Numbered from the stretch's first letter, positions 37,418-46,551 are shown. The stretch is 64,000 nt of DNA from Sphingomonas sp. Leaf9 (GCF_001421355.1 NZ_LMKC01000005.1:321001-385000), one strand, 5' to 3'. Numbers and translations: made by a program. Notes: a model not told the origin generated them from the sequence alone.

Positions 37418-38332
37418 ATGTCCTCGATCCTGCTGCGTTTCGCCGCCGCATTCACGTTGATGACCGCAGCCCCGGCCTGGGCCCAGAGCGCACCCAAGCC
37501 GGCGGTGGCGGACCTGCCGGCGGGCGAGGCCGATCCGGCGCTGTGGGTGGTCAAGGACAAGGACACGACCATCTATCTGTTCGGGACGATCCACGTCCTG
37601 AAACCGGGCCTGTCGTGGTTTGACGAAGCGGTGAAGACCGCATTCGACAAATCGGGCGAGGTCGTGCTGGAAATCCCGATGCCGACGCCCGAACAGGCGC
37701 AGGCGGCGGTGATGAAGTCGGCGGTAAATGTCACCGGCCCGAAGCTCAGCGAAAAGCTGCCCGCCGCCGAACGCCCGCTCTATGCCAAGGCGGTGGCCGA
37801 TGCCGGCCTGCCGTCGGGCGCGCTGGAACAGCTCGACCCGTGGTTCGCGGCATCGACGCTGACGCTGCTGACGCTGCAGAAGCAGGGATACGACCCGGAA
37901 AGCGGCGCGGAGCGGACGATTTCGCAGGCGGCGAAGGAAGCGGGTAAGCCGGTCAGCGGCCTAGAAACGCTCGACCAGCAGTTCGGATTCTTCGATTCGC
38001 TGTCGGATGCGGCGCAGGTCACCTTCCTGACCGAGACGATCAAGGAACTGCCGACCGCCGGTGACGCGATCAACAAGATGGTCGACCAGTGGCGGCGCGG
38101 CGATCCCGACGCGCTGGCGGCGACGATGAACGAGGAGATGACCGTCTCCCCCGAACTCAAGCGCGTGCTGCTGACCGATCGCAACGCCCGTTGGGCCAAG
38201 TGGATCGAAGAACGGATGAAGCGGCCGGGCACGGTCTTCGTCGCGGTCGGCGCGGGCCATCTGGCAGGCAGCGGCAGCGTGCAGGACGCGCTGAAGCGCT
38301 ACAAGCTGCGCGCGACGCGGGTGAAGTATTGA
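37418..38332 (+). CDS. TraB/GumN family protein
   Basis: 304 residues from the ATG at 37418, preceded by GGAG at the right distance; ATGs at 37373 and 37406 are less likely. Signal peptide MSSILLRFAAAFTLMTAAPA with AWAQ. The core matches TraB/GumN: YLFGTIHVLKPGLSWFD (the GTIH His is the putative metal ligand), GLETLDQQFGFFDSL, and FVAVGAGHLAG near the C-terminus. The family has been linked to metal-dependent protease-like folds, without a firm activity. Divergent from mfd. Confidence 0.9.
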   Translation: MSSILLRFAAAFTLMTAAPAWAQSAPKPAVADLPAGEADPALWVVKDKDTTIYLFGTIHVLKPGLSWFDEAVKTAFDKSGEVVLEIPMPTPEQAQAAVMKSAVNVTGPKLSEKLPAAERPLYAKAVADAGLPSGALEQLDPWFAASTLTLLTLQKQGYDPESGAERTISQAAKEAGKPVSGLETLDQQFGFFDSLSDAAQVTFLTETIKELPTAGDAINKMVDQWRRGDPDALAATMNEEMTVSPELKRVLLTDRNARWAKWIEERMKRPGTVFVAVGAGHLAGSGSVQDALKRYKLRATRVKY

Positions 38333-38455
38333 GGGCTGACCGCCACGGACATCAGGCCGGCCGGGTGCGTCACCCCTGTGCTGGCTGGCTTCTAGCCGCC
38401 GCGAGTAACGCTGGCGGGTGACGTGGTTGGTGGATGGCGACTTAGCCAAACACTC

Positions 38456-38542
38456 CGTCACCCCGGACTTGATCCGGGGTCCCGCTTTCTCACCGCGACG
38501 GCAGAAGAAGAAGCGTCACCCCGGATCGAGTCCGGGGTGACG
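38456..38542. repeat. Hairpin pair of the CGTCACCCCGG family
   Basis: CGTCACCCCGGACTTGATCC... at 38456 and CGTCACCCCGGATCGAGTCC... ending GGGGTGACG at 38542 are two units similar to those at 5596 and 8395. Together with the terminator at 38565 they fill the 320-bp gap 38333-38652, which holds no gene. Confidence 0.85.
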
Positions 38543-38564
38543 ACAGCTTCGGAGGAAGCCCTCC

Positions 38565-38601
38565 CAAAAAGAAACGGCCGGCGGATCGCTCCGCCGGCCG
38601 T
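38565..38601 (-). terminator. Rho-independent terminator of the small lipoprotein gene
   Basis: On the minus strand: a 12-bp stem ACGGCCGGCGGA/TCCGCCGGCCGT with a 4-base loop (38574-38601), followed by TTCTTTTTG (38565-38573). It lies about 50 bases after the stop of the gene at 38653. Confidence 0.88.
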
Positions 38602-38652
38602 CAGTCTGTCAAACGATGGCGACCCGGAAGGTGGTCGTCATCGGCAATCGGA

Positions 38653-39036
38653 TCAGGCGTTGCAGGTCTGTGCGCCCTTGCCCGGCTGGGTCAGGGTGAC
38701 GCTCTTCGGCGTGCCGGTCAGGCTGTAGCCACCCTCGGCGGTCAGCGGCTTGCCCTTTTCGGCAGCCTTCAGGCGGACGGGCACCGCATCCTGCTTCGCG
38801 CGGAAATTGGCCTGGGTGTCGCCTTCGAAGAAGTCGATATAGACGAGGCTGTTGTCCTTGCAGCGGAACGTCACGCTCGCCTTGACGGGCGGCGGCAGTT
38901 CGACCGGCGCGCGGTTGGCGAGCTGCGATGCCAGCGGATCGGGCGCGCGGGTGTCGAGCTGTTCCGGCTGCTGCTGACCGCAGGCCGAAAGGGCGAAGGC
39001 CGCGGCAGTGGCGGCGAGGAGAAGGGGGTGCTTCAT
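38653..39036 (-). CDS. Small lipoprotein, possibly MliC-like
   Basis: 127 residues from the ATG at 39036. The signal sequence ends in a lipobox (LSAC at about residue 19), so the mature protein is a lipid-anchored periplasmic or outer-membrane protein. The remaining part has two cysteines (in FRCKDN and the C-terminal AQTCNA) with a beta pattern (VYIDFFEGDTQANF, LTAEGGYSLTGTPKSVTLT) similar to the MliC/PliC lysozyme-inhibitor fold; this is a weak match. Terminator at 38565. No operon partner. Confidence 0.6.
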   Translation of the reverse strand: MKHPLLLAATAAAFALSACGQQQPEQLDTRAPDPLASQLANRAPVELPPPVKASVTFRCKDNSLVYIDFFEGDTQANFRAKQDAVPVRLKAAEKGKPLTAEGGYSLTGTPKSVTLTQPGKGAQTCNA

Positions 39037-39118
39037 AGGGTGGCGTTCGCAAATGCAACCGATTTCGTCAAGGCGGGTTGTGCGCCGCGCAACCGTCACG
39101 CGGCATAGCAATCGTTCG

Positions 39119-40171
39119 TTACGTAACGTCGAAGACGAAACGCATCGTGCTTTCCCAGCATCGACCGGGATCGAGCCGCGCGGAGGGAAAATCGTTGCGG
39201 TTGGGCGTGTCGGGCCATGCCTGCGGTTCGAGGCAGACGGCATCGCCCTGTCGGTACAGCCGCCCGCCCTTGCCCGCTTCCCCGCCGCTCAGGAAATTAC
39301 CGGCATAGAGTTGTAGTCCGGGCGCGGTGACCGACAGCGCCATCACCCGCCCCGACGCCGGATCGGTCAGCACCGCCGCCGGGCGCAGCACGCCCGGTTC
39401 CCCGCGCAGGATGAAATTATGGTCATAGCCGCGGCCGATCGCGATCTGTTCGTCGCGCCCATCGCGTACCCGCGCGCCGATCGCCTGCGCCTCGCGGAAA
39501 TCGAACGGGGTACCGGCCACCGCGCGGCGTTCGCCGGTCGGGATCGAGGTGGCGTCGACGGGCAGGAACTGATCGGCCTCGATCGTCAGCAGGTGGCGCA
39601 TCGCCTCCCCCTGCCCACCCAGGTCGAAAAAGGCGTGGTTGGTCAGGTTGACGACGGTCGGCGCATCGCTGGTCGCGGCATAGGCGATGGTGAGCGCATC
39701 GGGCGTCAGCGTATAGGTCGCGCTGGCGTGCAGCGTGCCGGGATAGCCGGCATCGCCGTCGGGACTGGTCAGCGTCAGGCGGACCCACGCCGCGTCGTCA
39801 TCCTGCCCGACCTCCGCCACGTCCCATAGCCGCTGGTCGAACCCGTCCGATCCGCCGTGCAGGTGGTTGGGGGCATTGTTGGTTTCGAGGGTATAGGTCG
39901 TGCCGTCGAGGGTGAACCGGCCGTTCGCGATGCGGTTGGCATAGCGGCCGACCGTCACCCCGAACCATGACGGCCGGTCGCGATAGGATTGCACGTCGTC
40001 GAACCCCAGCACGATATCGGCCGTAACGCCGTCGCGATCGGGCACGTGGAGCGACTGGAGCGTTGCGCCCAGCGGCAGGATGCGCGCGGACAGGGCGCCA
40101 GCGGTGAGGTCGATCGCCTCGAAGGGGGCACCGTCCAGCGTGCCGAAGGGGATTTGTTTCGCTTCGATCAT
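39119..40171 (-). CDS. Aldose 1-epimerase (mutarotase)
   Basis: 350 residues from the ATG at 40171; the longer frame runs into a hairpin repeat. Interconverts alpha and beta anomers of galactose, glucose or xylose. Catalytic His residues lie in NNAPNHLHGGSDGFDQRLWD and VVNLTNHAFFDLGG, and the catalytic Glu in VCLEPQAWPDTPN. No signal peptide, so cytoplasmic. It is last in a minus-strand run with GH35 and GH31 and can process the galactose and xylose they release. Confidence 0.93.
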   Translation of the reverse strand: MIEAKQIPFGTLDGAPFEAIDLTAGALSARILPLGATLQSLHVPDRDGVTADIVLGFDDVQSYRDRPSWFGVTVGRYANRIANGRFTLDGTTYTLETNNAPNHLHGGSDGFDQRLWDVAEVGQDDDAAWVRLTLTSPDGDAGYPGTLHASATYTLTPDALTIAYAATSDAPTVVNLTNHAFFDLGGQGEAMRHLLTIEADQFLPVDATSIPTGERRAVAGTPFDFREAQAIGARVRDGRDEQIAIGRGYDHNFILRGEPGVLRPAAVLTDPASGRVMALSVTAPGLQLYAGNFLSGGEAGKGGRLYRQGDAVCLEPQAWPDTPNRNDFPSARLDPGRCWESTMRFVFDVT

Positions 40172-40190
40172 GCCATTCTTCCCCGACCCA

Positions 40191-40220
40191 TCGTCATTCC
40201 CGCCTGCGCGGGAATGACGA
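40191..40220. repeat. Perfect 13-bp hairpin with CTGC loop
   Basis: Arms TCGTCATTCCCGC and GCGGGAATGACGA around CTGC. A similar hairpin with the same loop occurs at 46514-46539, so the two bracket the glycosidase locus by position, though both belong to a dispersed repeat family. Confidence 0.75.
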
Positions 40221-40226
40221 ACGGGC

Positions 40227-43097
40227 TTACTTCGTCTGCGGCCGCCCCGACAGCGGCACGGTAACCGCCCGCCCGTCGTAGACGAACGTCGTCGCCTTGT
40301 TATCGGCGAAGTCCGGCGCGACGGCCTTGCCTGGGCTATGGAACCGCACCGACATCGCGCGCTGTGCGACCATGCCGGGGAAGCTGCCCTGTCGCGCACC
40401 GATGGTGAGCGTCTTCGTTGCCTCGTTCCACGTCACCGGAACCTGCGCCGACTGGCCCTTGCGGTATCCTTCGGACAGGCCGTCATCCTCGAACAGCGTA
40501 TACGCGCCGTCCTTGCCGGTGAAGACGTGCAGCACATACGGCCCGTCGGGCTGTTCGGCGGTCGATTGCACCGCCGCGCCGGTCGGCACGATCGATCCGG
40601 CACGGACATAGAGCGGCATGGTGGCGAGCGGCGCGGCGGCGGTGATCGTCCGGCCGCCCTTCTGATACGCGCCGGTCGCGAAGTCGTACCAGTCGGCCCC
40701 GGCGGGCAGATAGACCTGCCGGCTGCGCGCGCCGAACTGGGTGACGGGGGCGACCAGGAACGCCGATCCGAACATATATTCGTCGTCGATGCCCCAGGTC
40801 TTGCGATCGGCGGCGAAGTCCATCACCAGCCCGCGCATCATCGTGCCGTCGCGGTGCCAGTTCTCGGCCGCCAGCGACAGGATGTAGGGCAGCAGCCGGT
40901 AGCGCAGGCGATCATAGTTGCCGAGCGCCTGATACAACGCCGGATCGCTGGCGCCGAGTTCGTAGATTTCGCGGAACGGCGTTTCGCCATGGCTGCGGAA
41001 CAGCGGGCTGAATGCGCCGAACTGGAACCAGCGCAGGTTCAGTTCCTTCCATTCGGCCAGATGCGCCGGGTCCTTCTTGCTGTAGCGATCCTCGACCGCG
41101 AAGCCGCCGATATCGTGCGTCCAGTTGGGGATGCCCGACATCGACAGGTTCACGCCCGCCGAAATCTGGTCGCGCAGATCGTCCCAGCGCGACGCGACGT
41201 CGCCCGACCAGAGCGCGGCACTGGCGCGCTGGATACCGCCATAGCCCGAACGGGTCAGGATGAACGGGCGCACATCGGGCTTCGCCATACGCAGGCCGTC
41301 GGCCACGCCCTCGGCATGGACCAGCGGATAGCTGTTGAAGAATTCCTGCGCCGGTCCCTGTGCGGTCGGACCCATCCGGTCCATGCGCTGTTCGATCGAC
41401 AGGTTCGAATGGATGTCCGGCTCGGTCGCGTCCATCCACCATGCGTCGAAGCCCTTGTCGACCAACGCCTCCTTCATCTGCCGGAAATAGATCGCGCGCG
41501 CTTGCGCGGCGTACGGATCGTAATCGGTATTGAGATAGCCCTTGCCGACCCAGTCGCGTTCCTTGGCGATCAGGTTGCCCTGATACAGATAGCCCTTGGC
41601 CGCCAGTTCCTGCGCATTCTTGGTGTTGGGGTAGAATTTCGGCCACACCGAAATCATGATCCGCGCGTCGGAGGCATGCAGTTCGTCGACCATCTGCTGC
41701 GGCTTGGGGAAGCGTTTCGGGTCGAAGCAGTGGCAGCCCCACTGGTCTTCGGGCCAGTAGAACCAGTCCTGCACGATATTGTCGATCGGCAGGCCGCGCT
41801 TGCGATATTCGCGGACCACGCCCAGCAGTTCGTCCTGGGTGTTGTAGCGCTGGCGGCTCTGCCAGAAGCCGTAGGCCCAGCGCGGCATCAGCGCCGCCTT
41901 GCCGGTCAGCGCGCGATAGCCGGCGATCACGCCGTCCATATTCTTGCCCCCGACATAGTAATAGTCGAGCGCATGGGCGACGTCGGACGACCACCACAGC
42001 GAATGGCGGTCGGCTGTCGGCAACGGATCGTTCTGGTAGAGCGCGATATAGCCGGCGTTCGGCTCCCATTCGATCCGGACCTCGGCGGCCTTGCCGGCGG
42101 TCATCGGCAGGTCGAAATTGTGGAACCACGGGTTCCAGTTCTGCCGCCAGCGGTTCAGCACCTCTTTCCCGTCGACGAAGACCTTCACATAGCTCGACGA
42201 ATAGAGGCGGAATTTCTGGACGCCGGTTGCCGTCGGCATGACGGTGCCGGTCCACACGACCTTCTGCGTCTGCACCGCATTGCCGGCGGTGTTCTGCCCG
42301 GTGGTTGCCGCGACCGTCTGCGCCTTGGCCGCTGCCGGCCAGTTCGCCTGGTCCTTGATGAACTGATAGTTGATCGTGGGTTCGGTGCGCGTCACCGCCA
42401 GCTTGTCGCCCAGATAATATTGCGCCTGCCAGCCGGGCTTGCCGCCCGACATCACCTTCATGCCGTCGCCGACCAGCCGGTACGCCTGCGGATTGCCGAA
42501 GCGGGTGATGCCGTTGTTGTCCCACAGCACGCCGTAATTCTTCGTCGACACGACGAAGGGGATGCCGATGTCCATATTGTGCTGGGCGAGTTCGACGTCC
42601 TCGCCATTATAGTTCATCTGCCGGTTCTGGTGCTGGCCGAGGCCATAGAAGCCTTCGTCGGTGCCGCGATTGAACTGCTGGCGGACGGCCACGAATTTCT
42701 CGCCACCGGCGGTGACGGGGGTGAAACCGGCGCGCGATGCTTCCTCCAGCGTCAGCTTGCCGGCCGCGTCACGGAAGCGCACCTGCCCGTCGTCGAGGTC
42801 GATCTCGGCCGATCCGCCCGCCGTCTTTACCATCACGGCGTTGCGGGTCTGGCTGACGGTGAAGTCGCCCGCCGGCTTCGCGGTCACCATCAGGCTGTCG
42901 GGCGTGTCGAGCTGTGCGTCGGGCACCGCCGTCACGCGGAAGCGATCGGGGCCGTACACCAGCACCCGGACCCGCTTGGCAGGTCCCGCATCGGGGGTGA
43001 CGACGACGCCGCCCGGCACCTTCGCCACATCGGCGGCGAGCGCCGGGAACGAGGCCGAGAGGGCCAGCGACAACAGCGTCCAGCGAAGCGTCTTCAT
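40227..43097 (-). CDS. GH31 alpha-xylosidase with PA14 insert
   Basis: 956 residues with signal peptide (MKTLRWTLLSLALSASFPAL). Removes alpha-1,6-linked xylose from the non-reducing end of xyloglucan oligosaccharides. After the N-terminal beta-sandwich starts a PA14-like insert (about 245-365: KFRLYSSSYVKVFVDGKEV and IALYQNDP), as in the characterised Cellvibrio-type xylosidases. The catalytic barrel contains WAYGFWQSRQRY, the nucleophile Asp556 in WWMDATEPD and the acid/base region LWSGDVASRWDDL. The C-terminal beta domains are intact. Start overlaps the upstream GH35 stop by one base (ATGA-like), so GH35-GH31 are coupled. Confidence 0.92.
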   Translation of the reverse strand: MKTLRWTLLSLALSASFPALAADVAKVPGGVVVTPDAGPAKRVRVLVYGPDRFRVTAVPDAQLDTPDSLMVTAKPAGDFTVSQTRNAVMVKTAGGSAEIDLDDGQVRFRDAAGKLTLEEASRAGFTPVTAGGEKFVAVRQQFNRGTDEGFYGLGQHQNRQMNYNGEDVELAQHNMDIGIPFVVSTKNYGVLWDNNGITRFGNPQAYRLVGDGMKVMSGGKPGWQAQYYLGDKLAVTRTEPTINYQFIKDQANWPAAAKAQTVAATTGQNTAGNAVQTQKVVWTGTVMPTATGVQKFRLYSSSYVKVFVDGKEVLNRWRQNWNPWFHNFDLPMTAGKAAEVRIEWEPNAGYIALYQNDPLPTADRHSLWWSSDVAHALDYYYVGGKNMDGVIAGYRALTGKAALMPRWAYGFWQSRQRYNTQDELLGVVREYRKRGLPIDNIVQDWFYWPEDQWGCHCFDPKRFPKPQQMVDELHASDARIMISVWPKFYPNTKNAQELAAKGYLYQGNLIAKERDWVGKGYLNTDYDPYAAQARAIYFRQMKEALVDKGFDAWWMDATEPDIHSNLSIEQRMDRMGPTAQGPAQEFFNSYPLVHAEGVADGLRMAKPDVRPFILTRSGYGGIQRASAALWSGDVASRWDDLRDQISAGVNLSMSGIPNWTHDIGGFAVEDRYSKKDPAHLAEWKELNLRWFQFGAFSPLFRSHGETPFREIYELGASDPALYQALGNYDRLRYRLLPYILSLAAENWHRDGTMMRGLVMDFAADRKTWGIDDEYMFGSAFLVAPVTQFGARSRQVYLPAGADWYDFATGAYQKGGRTITAAAPLATMPLYVRAGSIVPTGAAVQSTAEQPDGPYVLHVFTGKDGAYTLFEDDGLSEGYRKGQSAQVPVTWNEATKTLTIGARQGSFPGMVAQRAMSVRFHSPGKAVAPDFADNKATTFVYDGRAVTVPLSGRPQTK

Positions 43098-44731
43098 CAG
43101 CGATACGTTCCCATCGTCACGCGCAGCAGCATCGGCTGGGCGGTAAAGTTCAATCCATAATCGGTCTGGTCGCCGTTCATCACCCGACGCGCGCGGAAGC
43201 TGCCGTCATCGTTGAGGGTGCCTTCCTCGACCTTGATGAGCATCGCGGTATCGCCCTGCGCCTTGTCGGCGACGTCGAACGAGACGCGGACATCGGTGCC
43301 GGTGACGAGGAACTGGTCGGGCGCCAGTTGCAGGACGGCGGCCCCGCCGACCGGCTGCGCGGCAGCGGCGGGCGGTTCGGCCTTCAGCCACGGCGAATCC
43401 ATCGACCCGAACTGCCATTCGCCATATTTGGCCGACACGCGCCACCGGCCCATGACCTTTGCCTGCTCCGCGTCCGGCGCGCCCTTGGCCGTGCCCCAGC
43501 CGGGATGCTGGAACGCCAGCGTCGCCCAGCCGCGCGCCATGGGTTTAAGGAACCGGTATTTGCTCGCGAACGCTTCCAGCGTTGCATTGTCCAGCGTCAC
43601 CGCGCCCAGCGGGTAGTTGTTGTACCCGGTGGCATCCATGCCGAACGGTGCCCAGCCGATGCCGCCGCGCCCGATCGTCGGCCACAGGAAGCGGGCGAAA
43701 TCGGCGGCGTTACCGGTTTCGGGGACCATCAGCGGATTATCCGGCCGCGCATAATGCTCGAGGAATTTCAGATAGTCCTTGGCATTGCGGGTATAGAGGT
43801 CGGGCGCGACCGCATCGATGTTGGGCGCTGCCGCCTTCCACACATCGATCACCTGCCAGTCGGGACCGCCGCTCGCCCCACCCGACTTGCCCGGCGGGGC
43901 GAAGGGTCCGCCGACCGCCGCGTTGACATACATTGGCAGCTTCCACACCGCCTTCCCCGCCGCGGCGAGTCCGTCGATGTAACGCGCGGTGTACCAGGCG
44001 TTGAACGCCGGTTCGGCATTGTCGCCATAGACCGCCGTCCAGCTGCCGCGCTTGCCGGTCGCCTTCGCCAGTTCGGACGGCACATCGCCCGCGAACAGGC
44101 GGTTCGCCTCGGGCGAATAGTCGCGCGCCTGCTGGTACACGCCAGTCTCGTTCTCCGGCTGGACCATGATGACGCTGTGGTCGGGGTCGTGGTCCTTCAG
44201 GTAGCGCATCAGCGCGACGAACGCCTTCTTGTCCGCCTCGAACGTCGCCTGCCCATGCGGCGACAGCGCGTAATGCGTCTTGCCCTCCCTGGTCCGCATC
44301 CGGGGAAAGCGGGCGTTGTTCGTCTTGACCCAGGCGGGGACATAGCCCGGCGACGTGTTCTTCCACGTCCCGAACCACAGCAGCACCAGCTTCACACCGT
44401 GCTGGCGCGCCTGCGGCAACAGTGCGTCGAGATAGCTGAAGTCGAACTTCCCCTCGACCGGTTCGATCTGTTCCCATGCCACCGGGATTTCCAGCGTGTT
44501 GGCGTGTAGCCGTTCGACCATCGGCCAGACCTGCGCCAGCATGTCGGGATAGTTGCTGGAATTATTGGCCTGTACGCCCAACATCAGGAACGGCGCGCCA
44601 TCGACCATCAGCGCGTGGCGACCATCTTTACGCACCAGCACGGGCGCATCGCCCGGCCGGGCATCAGCGACCGATCCGGCCACCATCGCCAGCGCCGCCC
44701 CCGCCATCGCCCATCCGCGCCACGCCGCCAT
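43097..44731 (-). CDS. GH35-type beta-galactosidase (DUF5597 C-terminal domain)
   Basis: 544 residues, with a signal peptide (MAAWRGWAMAGAALAMVAGS). Removes terminal beta-1,2-galactose, known for the Cellvibrio CjBgl35A group that acts on xyloglucan side chains. Visible barrel motifs: VQANNSSNYPD, TLEIPVAWEQIEPVEGKFDFS, LLWFGTWKN, acid/base Glu195 in PENETGVYQQ, and nucleophile Glu338 in VPETGN. The C-terminal beta-domain (from about residue 390) corresponds to DUF5597. First gene of the GH35-GH31-mutarotase unit; divergent from the fucosidase with a 156-bp control region. Confidence 0.9.
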   Translation of the reverse strand: MAAWRGWAMAGAALAMVAGSVADARPGDAPVLVRKDGRHALMVDGAPFLMLGVQANNSSNYPDMLAQVWPMVERLHANTLEIPVAWEQIEPVEGKFDFSYLDALLPQARQHGVKLVLLWFGTWKNTSPGYVPAWVKTNNARFPRMRTREGKTHYALSPHGQATFEADKKAFVALMRYLKDHDPDHSVIMVQPENETGVYQQARDYSPEANRLFAGDVPSELAKATGKRGSWTAVYGDNAEPAFNAWYTARYIDGLAAAGKAVWKLPMYVNAAVGGPFAPPGKSGGASGGPDWQVIDVWKAAAPNIDAVAPDLYTRNAKDYLKFLEHYARPDNPLMVPETGNAADFARFLWPTIGRGGIGWAPFGMDATGYNNYPLGAVTLDNATLEAFASKYRFLKPMARGWATLAFQHPGWGTAKGAPDAEQAKVMGRWRVSAKYGEWQFGSMDSPWLKAEPPAAAAQPVGGAAVLQLAPDQFLVTGTDVRVSFDVADKAQGDTAMLIKVEEGTLNDDGSFRARRVMNGDQTDYGLNFTAQPMLLRVTMGTYR

Positions 44732-44792
44732 ATCGCCTCTCCTGATTCGTCCTGTCGTTGATCGTCAGAGCCGACAGCGTTGTCACGCCCTC

Positions 44793-44820
44793 TTTACGCG
44801 CGATTTGTATGTCATACAAT
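44793..44820 (+). promoter_or_regulatory. Putative promoter of the fucosidase gene
   Basis: TTTACG (44793-44798) and TACAAT (44815-44820) with 16 bases between them resemble a sigma-70 -35/-10 pair. The predicted transcript would start near 44827, about 60 bases before the GH29 start, which is preceded by GGGAGG (44875-44880). The -10 is overlapped by the palindrome at 44805-44819. Confidence 0.4.
44805..44819. promoter_or_regulatory. 15-bp operator-like palindrome
   Basis: TTGTATG-T-CATACAA is a perfect 7-1-7 inverted repeat in the 156-bp divergent region between GH35 and GH29. Size, AT-rich arms and odd centre are typical of GntR-family (FadR/FCD subgroup) operators. It covers the -10 hexamer of the putative fucosidase promoter, so a bound repressor would block it. 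No regulator gene is inside the locus. Confidence 0.65.
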
Positions 44821-44887
44821 TGGTTCATAGCGCTATCATGGCGCGATGCGAACCGGGACAACCGGCCGCAGCCTGGGAGGATAGTCC

Positions 44888-46486
44888 ATGGAACGACGCC
44901 AATTCCTGCGCGGCACTGCCGCCCTCGCCGCCGCCGGGCCGGTCGCGGCCCGCGCCGCGCCGCTTTCCGCCAACTGGTCGTCGCTGGCCGATGGCTATGC
45001 CGTACCCGAATGGTTCCGCGATGCGAAGTTCGGCATCTGGGCGCATTGGGGGCCGCAATGCGTGCCGGAGGCCGGCGACTGGTATGCGCGCCAGATGTAC
45101 GAACAGGGGCGCGGGCCGTACGACCTGCATCTCCAGAAATACGGCCATCCCGCCGATACCGGCTTCCTCGACATCATCGGCACCTGGCGCGCCGAGCGCT
45201 GGGACCCGGCGGCACTGGTCAAACGCTACAAGGCGGCGGGCGCGCGCTATTTCGTCGGCATGGCGTGCCACCACGACAATTTCGACCTGTTCGACAGCCC
45301 GCATCCCTGGAACAGCACCCGCGTCGGCCCGAAGCGCGACATCGTTGCCGGCTGGCGCGACGCGGCGCGGGCGGAGGGGCTGCGCTTCGGCGTCAGCAAT
45401 CATAGCAGCCATGCGTGGCACTGGTATCAGGTCGCGTACAACTATGATCCCGAAGGGCCGCGCGCCGGACAGCGCTATGACGCCGCCCGACTGACCAAGG
45501 CCGATGGCGCAGGCAAATGGTGGGACGGGCTCGATCCGCAGGAGCTTTATACCGGCGAGACGCTGGCCGCGCCCGACGGCTTCACGACCAAGGCGCAGAT
45601 GGACGCGTGGGCCGGGGCGACCAGCGGGCGGTGGATGGAATTCGCCCCCGCCGCCAATCCGCGCTTCGTCACCAACTGGCTGGCGCGCCAGAAAACGCTG
45701 GTCGAGCGCTACGACCCCGATCTCGTCTATTTCGACGATTTCGGCGTGCCGTTCGGACCCGTCGGGCTGGAGGCGATCGCCCATTTCTACAACCATGCAG
45801 CACAGCGCACCGGGCGCGCCGATGTCGTGCTGACCGCCAAGCAGCTGACCGCGTTCCAGCGGCAGGCGCTGGTCGAGGATATCGAACGCGGCTTTTCCGA
45901 CCGGTTGCGCAGCGAGCCGTGGCAGACCTGCACCTGCATCGGCGAATGGCATTACAACCGCCGCCGCTTCAACGACCGCGACTATGTCCCCGCCCGCGCC
46001 GTGTTGCAGCGGCTGGCCGACACGGTGTCGAAGAACGGCAATCTGCTGCTGTCGGTGCCGGTGCGCGGCGACGGATCGATCGACAGCGAGGAAGAGCGCA
46101 TCGTCGACCAGATCGGCGCATGGCTGCGCGTCAACGGATCGGCGATCTATGGCACCCGGCCGTGGCGGATGTTCGGCGAAGGGCCGACCGACCTGGCGGG
46201 CGGCATGTTCAACGAAGCGCAGGTCGACAAATTGGGCGCGCGCGACGTGCGCTTTACGACCGGCGACGGGGCGCTGAACGCGATCTTCCTCGGATGGCCC
46301 GATGCCCCGGTGACGATCGCGGCGCTGGGCGACCGCGCGGGCGGCCGGATCGAGCGGGCGACGCTGCTCGGCGGGGGGAGCGTGAAGATGCAGCGGACGG
46401 CGGCGGGGCTAACGCTGACCCTGCCGCCCGCGCCAGCCGGCGCGATGCTGCCGGTGGTGCGGCTGGAGGGGCCGGGGCTGGTCTAA
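44888..46486 (+). CDS. GH29 alpha-L-fucosidase
   Basis: 532 residues with a twin-arginine-type signal (RRQFLRGTAALAAAGPVAARA), so folded export. The GH29 barrel has FGIWAHWGPQCVPEAGDWYAR, YFVGMACHHDNFDLFDS, FGVSNHSSHAWHWYQ and the nucleophile Asp283 in PDLVYFDDFGVP, in the position of the PD(V/L)xxxD motif. NGNLLLSVPVRGDG follows, then a C-terminal beta domain. It removes terminal L-fucose. The start at 44888 is marked by a strong GGGAGG site. Divergent from GH35, with which it can act in sequence on fucosylated xyloglucan. Confidence 0.93.
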   Translation: MERRQFLRGTAALAAAGPVAARAAPLSANWSSLADGYAVPEWFRDAKFGIWAHWGPQCVPEAGDWYARQMYEQGRGPYDLHLQKYGHPADTGFLDIIGTWRAERWDPAALVKRYKAAGARYFVGMACHHDNFDLFDSPHPWNSTRVGPKRDIVAGWRDAARAEGLRFGVSNHSSHAWHWYQVAYNYDPEGPRAGQRYDAARLTKADGAGKWWDGLDPQELYTGETLAAPDGFTTKAQMDAWAGATSGRWMEFAPAANPRFVTNWLARQKTLVERYDPDLVYFDDFGVPFGPVGLEAIAHFYNHAAQRTGRADVVLTAKQLTAFQRQALVEDIERGFSDRLRSEPWQTCTCIGEWHYNRRRFNDRDYVPARAVLQRLADTVSKNGNLLLSVPVRGDGSIDSEEERIVDQIGAWLRVNGSAIYGTRPWRMFGEGPTDLAGGMFNEAQVDKLGARDVRFTTGDGALNAIFLGWPDAPVTIAALGDRAGGRIERATLLGGGSVKMQRTAAGLTLTLPPAPAGAMLPVVRLEGPGLV

Positions 46487-46513
46487 CGCCCTGCCCCAGC
46501 CCCTGCTAGAAAC

Positions 46514-46539
46514 CGTATCCCCGCCTGCGCGGGGATACG
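46514..46539. repeat. Perfect 11-bp hairpin with CTGC loop
   Basis: Arms CGTATCCCCGC and GCGGGGATACG; same loop and core as the 40191 hairpin. It lies between the convergent fucosidase and glutamate dehydrogenase genes. Confidence 0.75.
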
Positions 46540-46551
46540 ACGAGGGCGAGC

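Noticed and set aside
40338-43160. Open frame of 940 codons on the plus strand
   Set aside because: Antisense to the GH31 gene.
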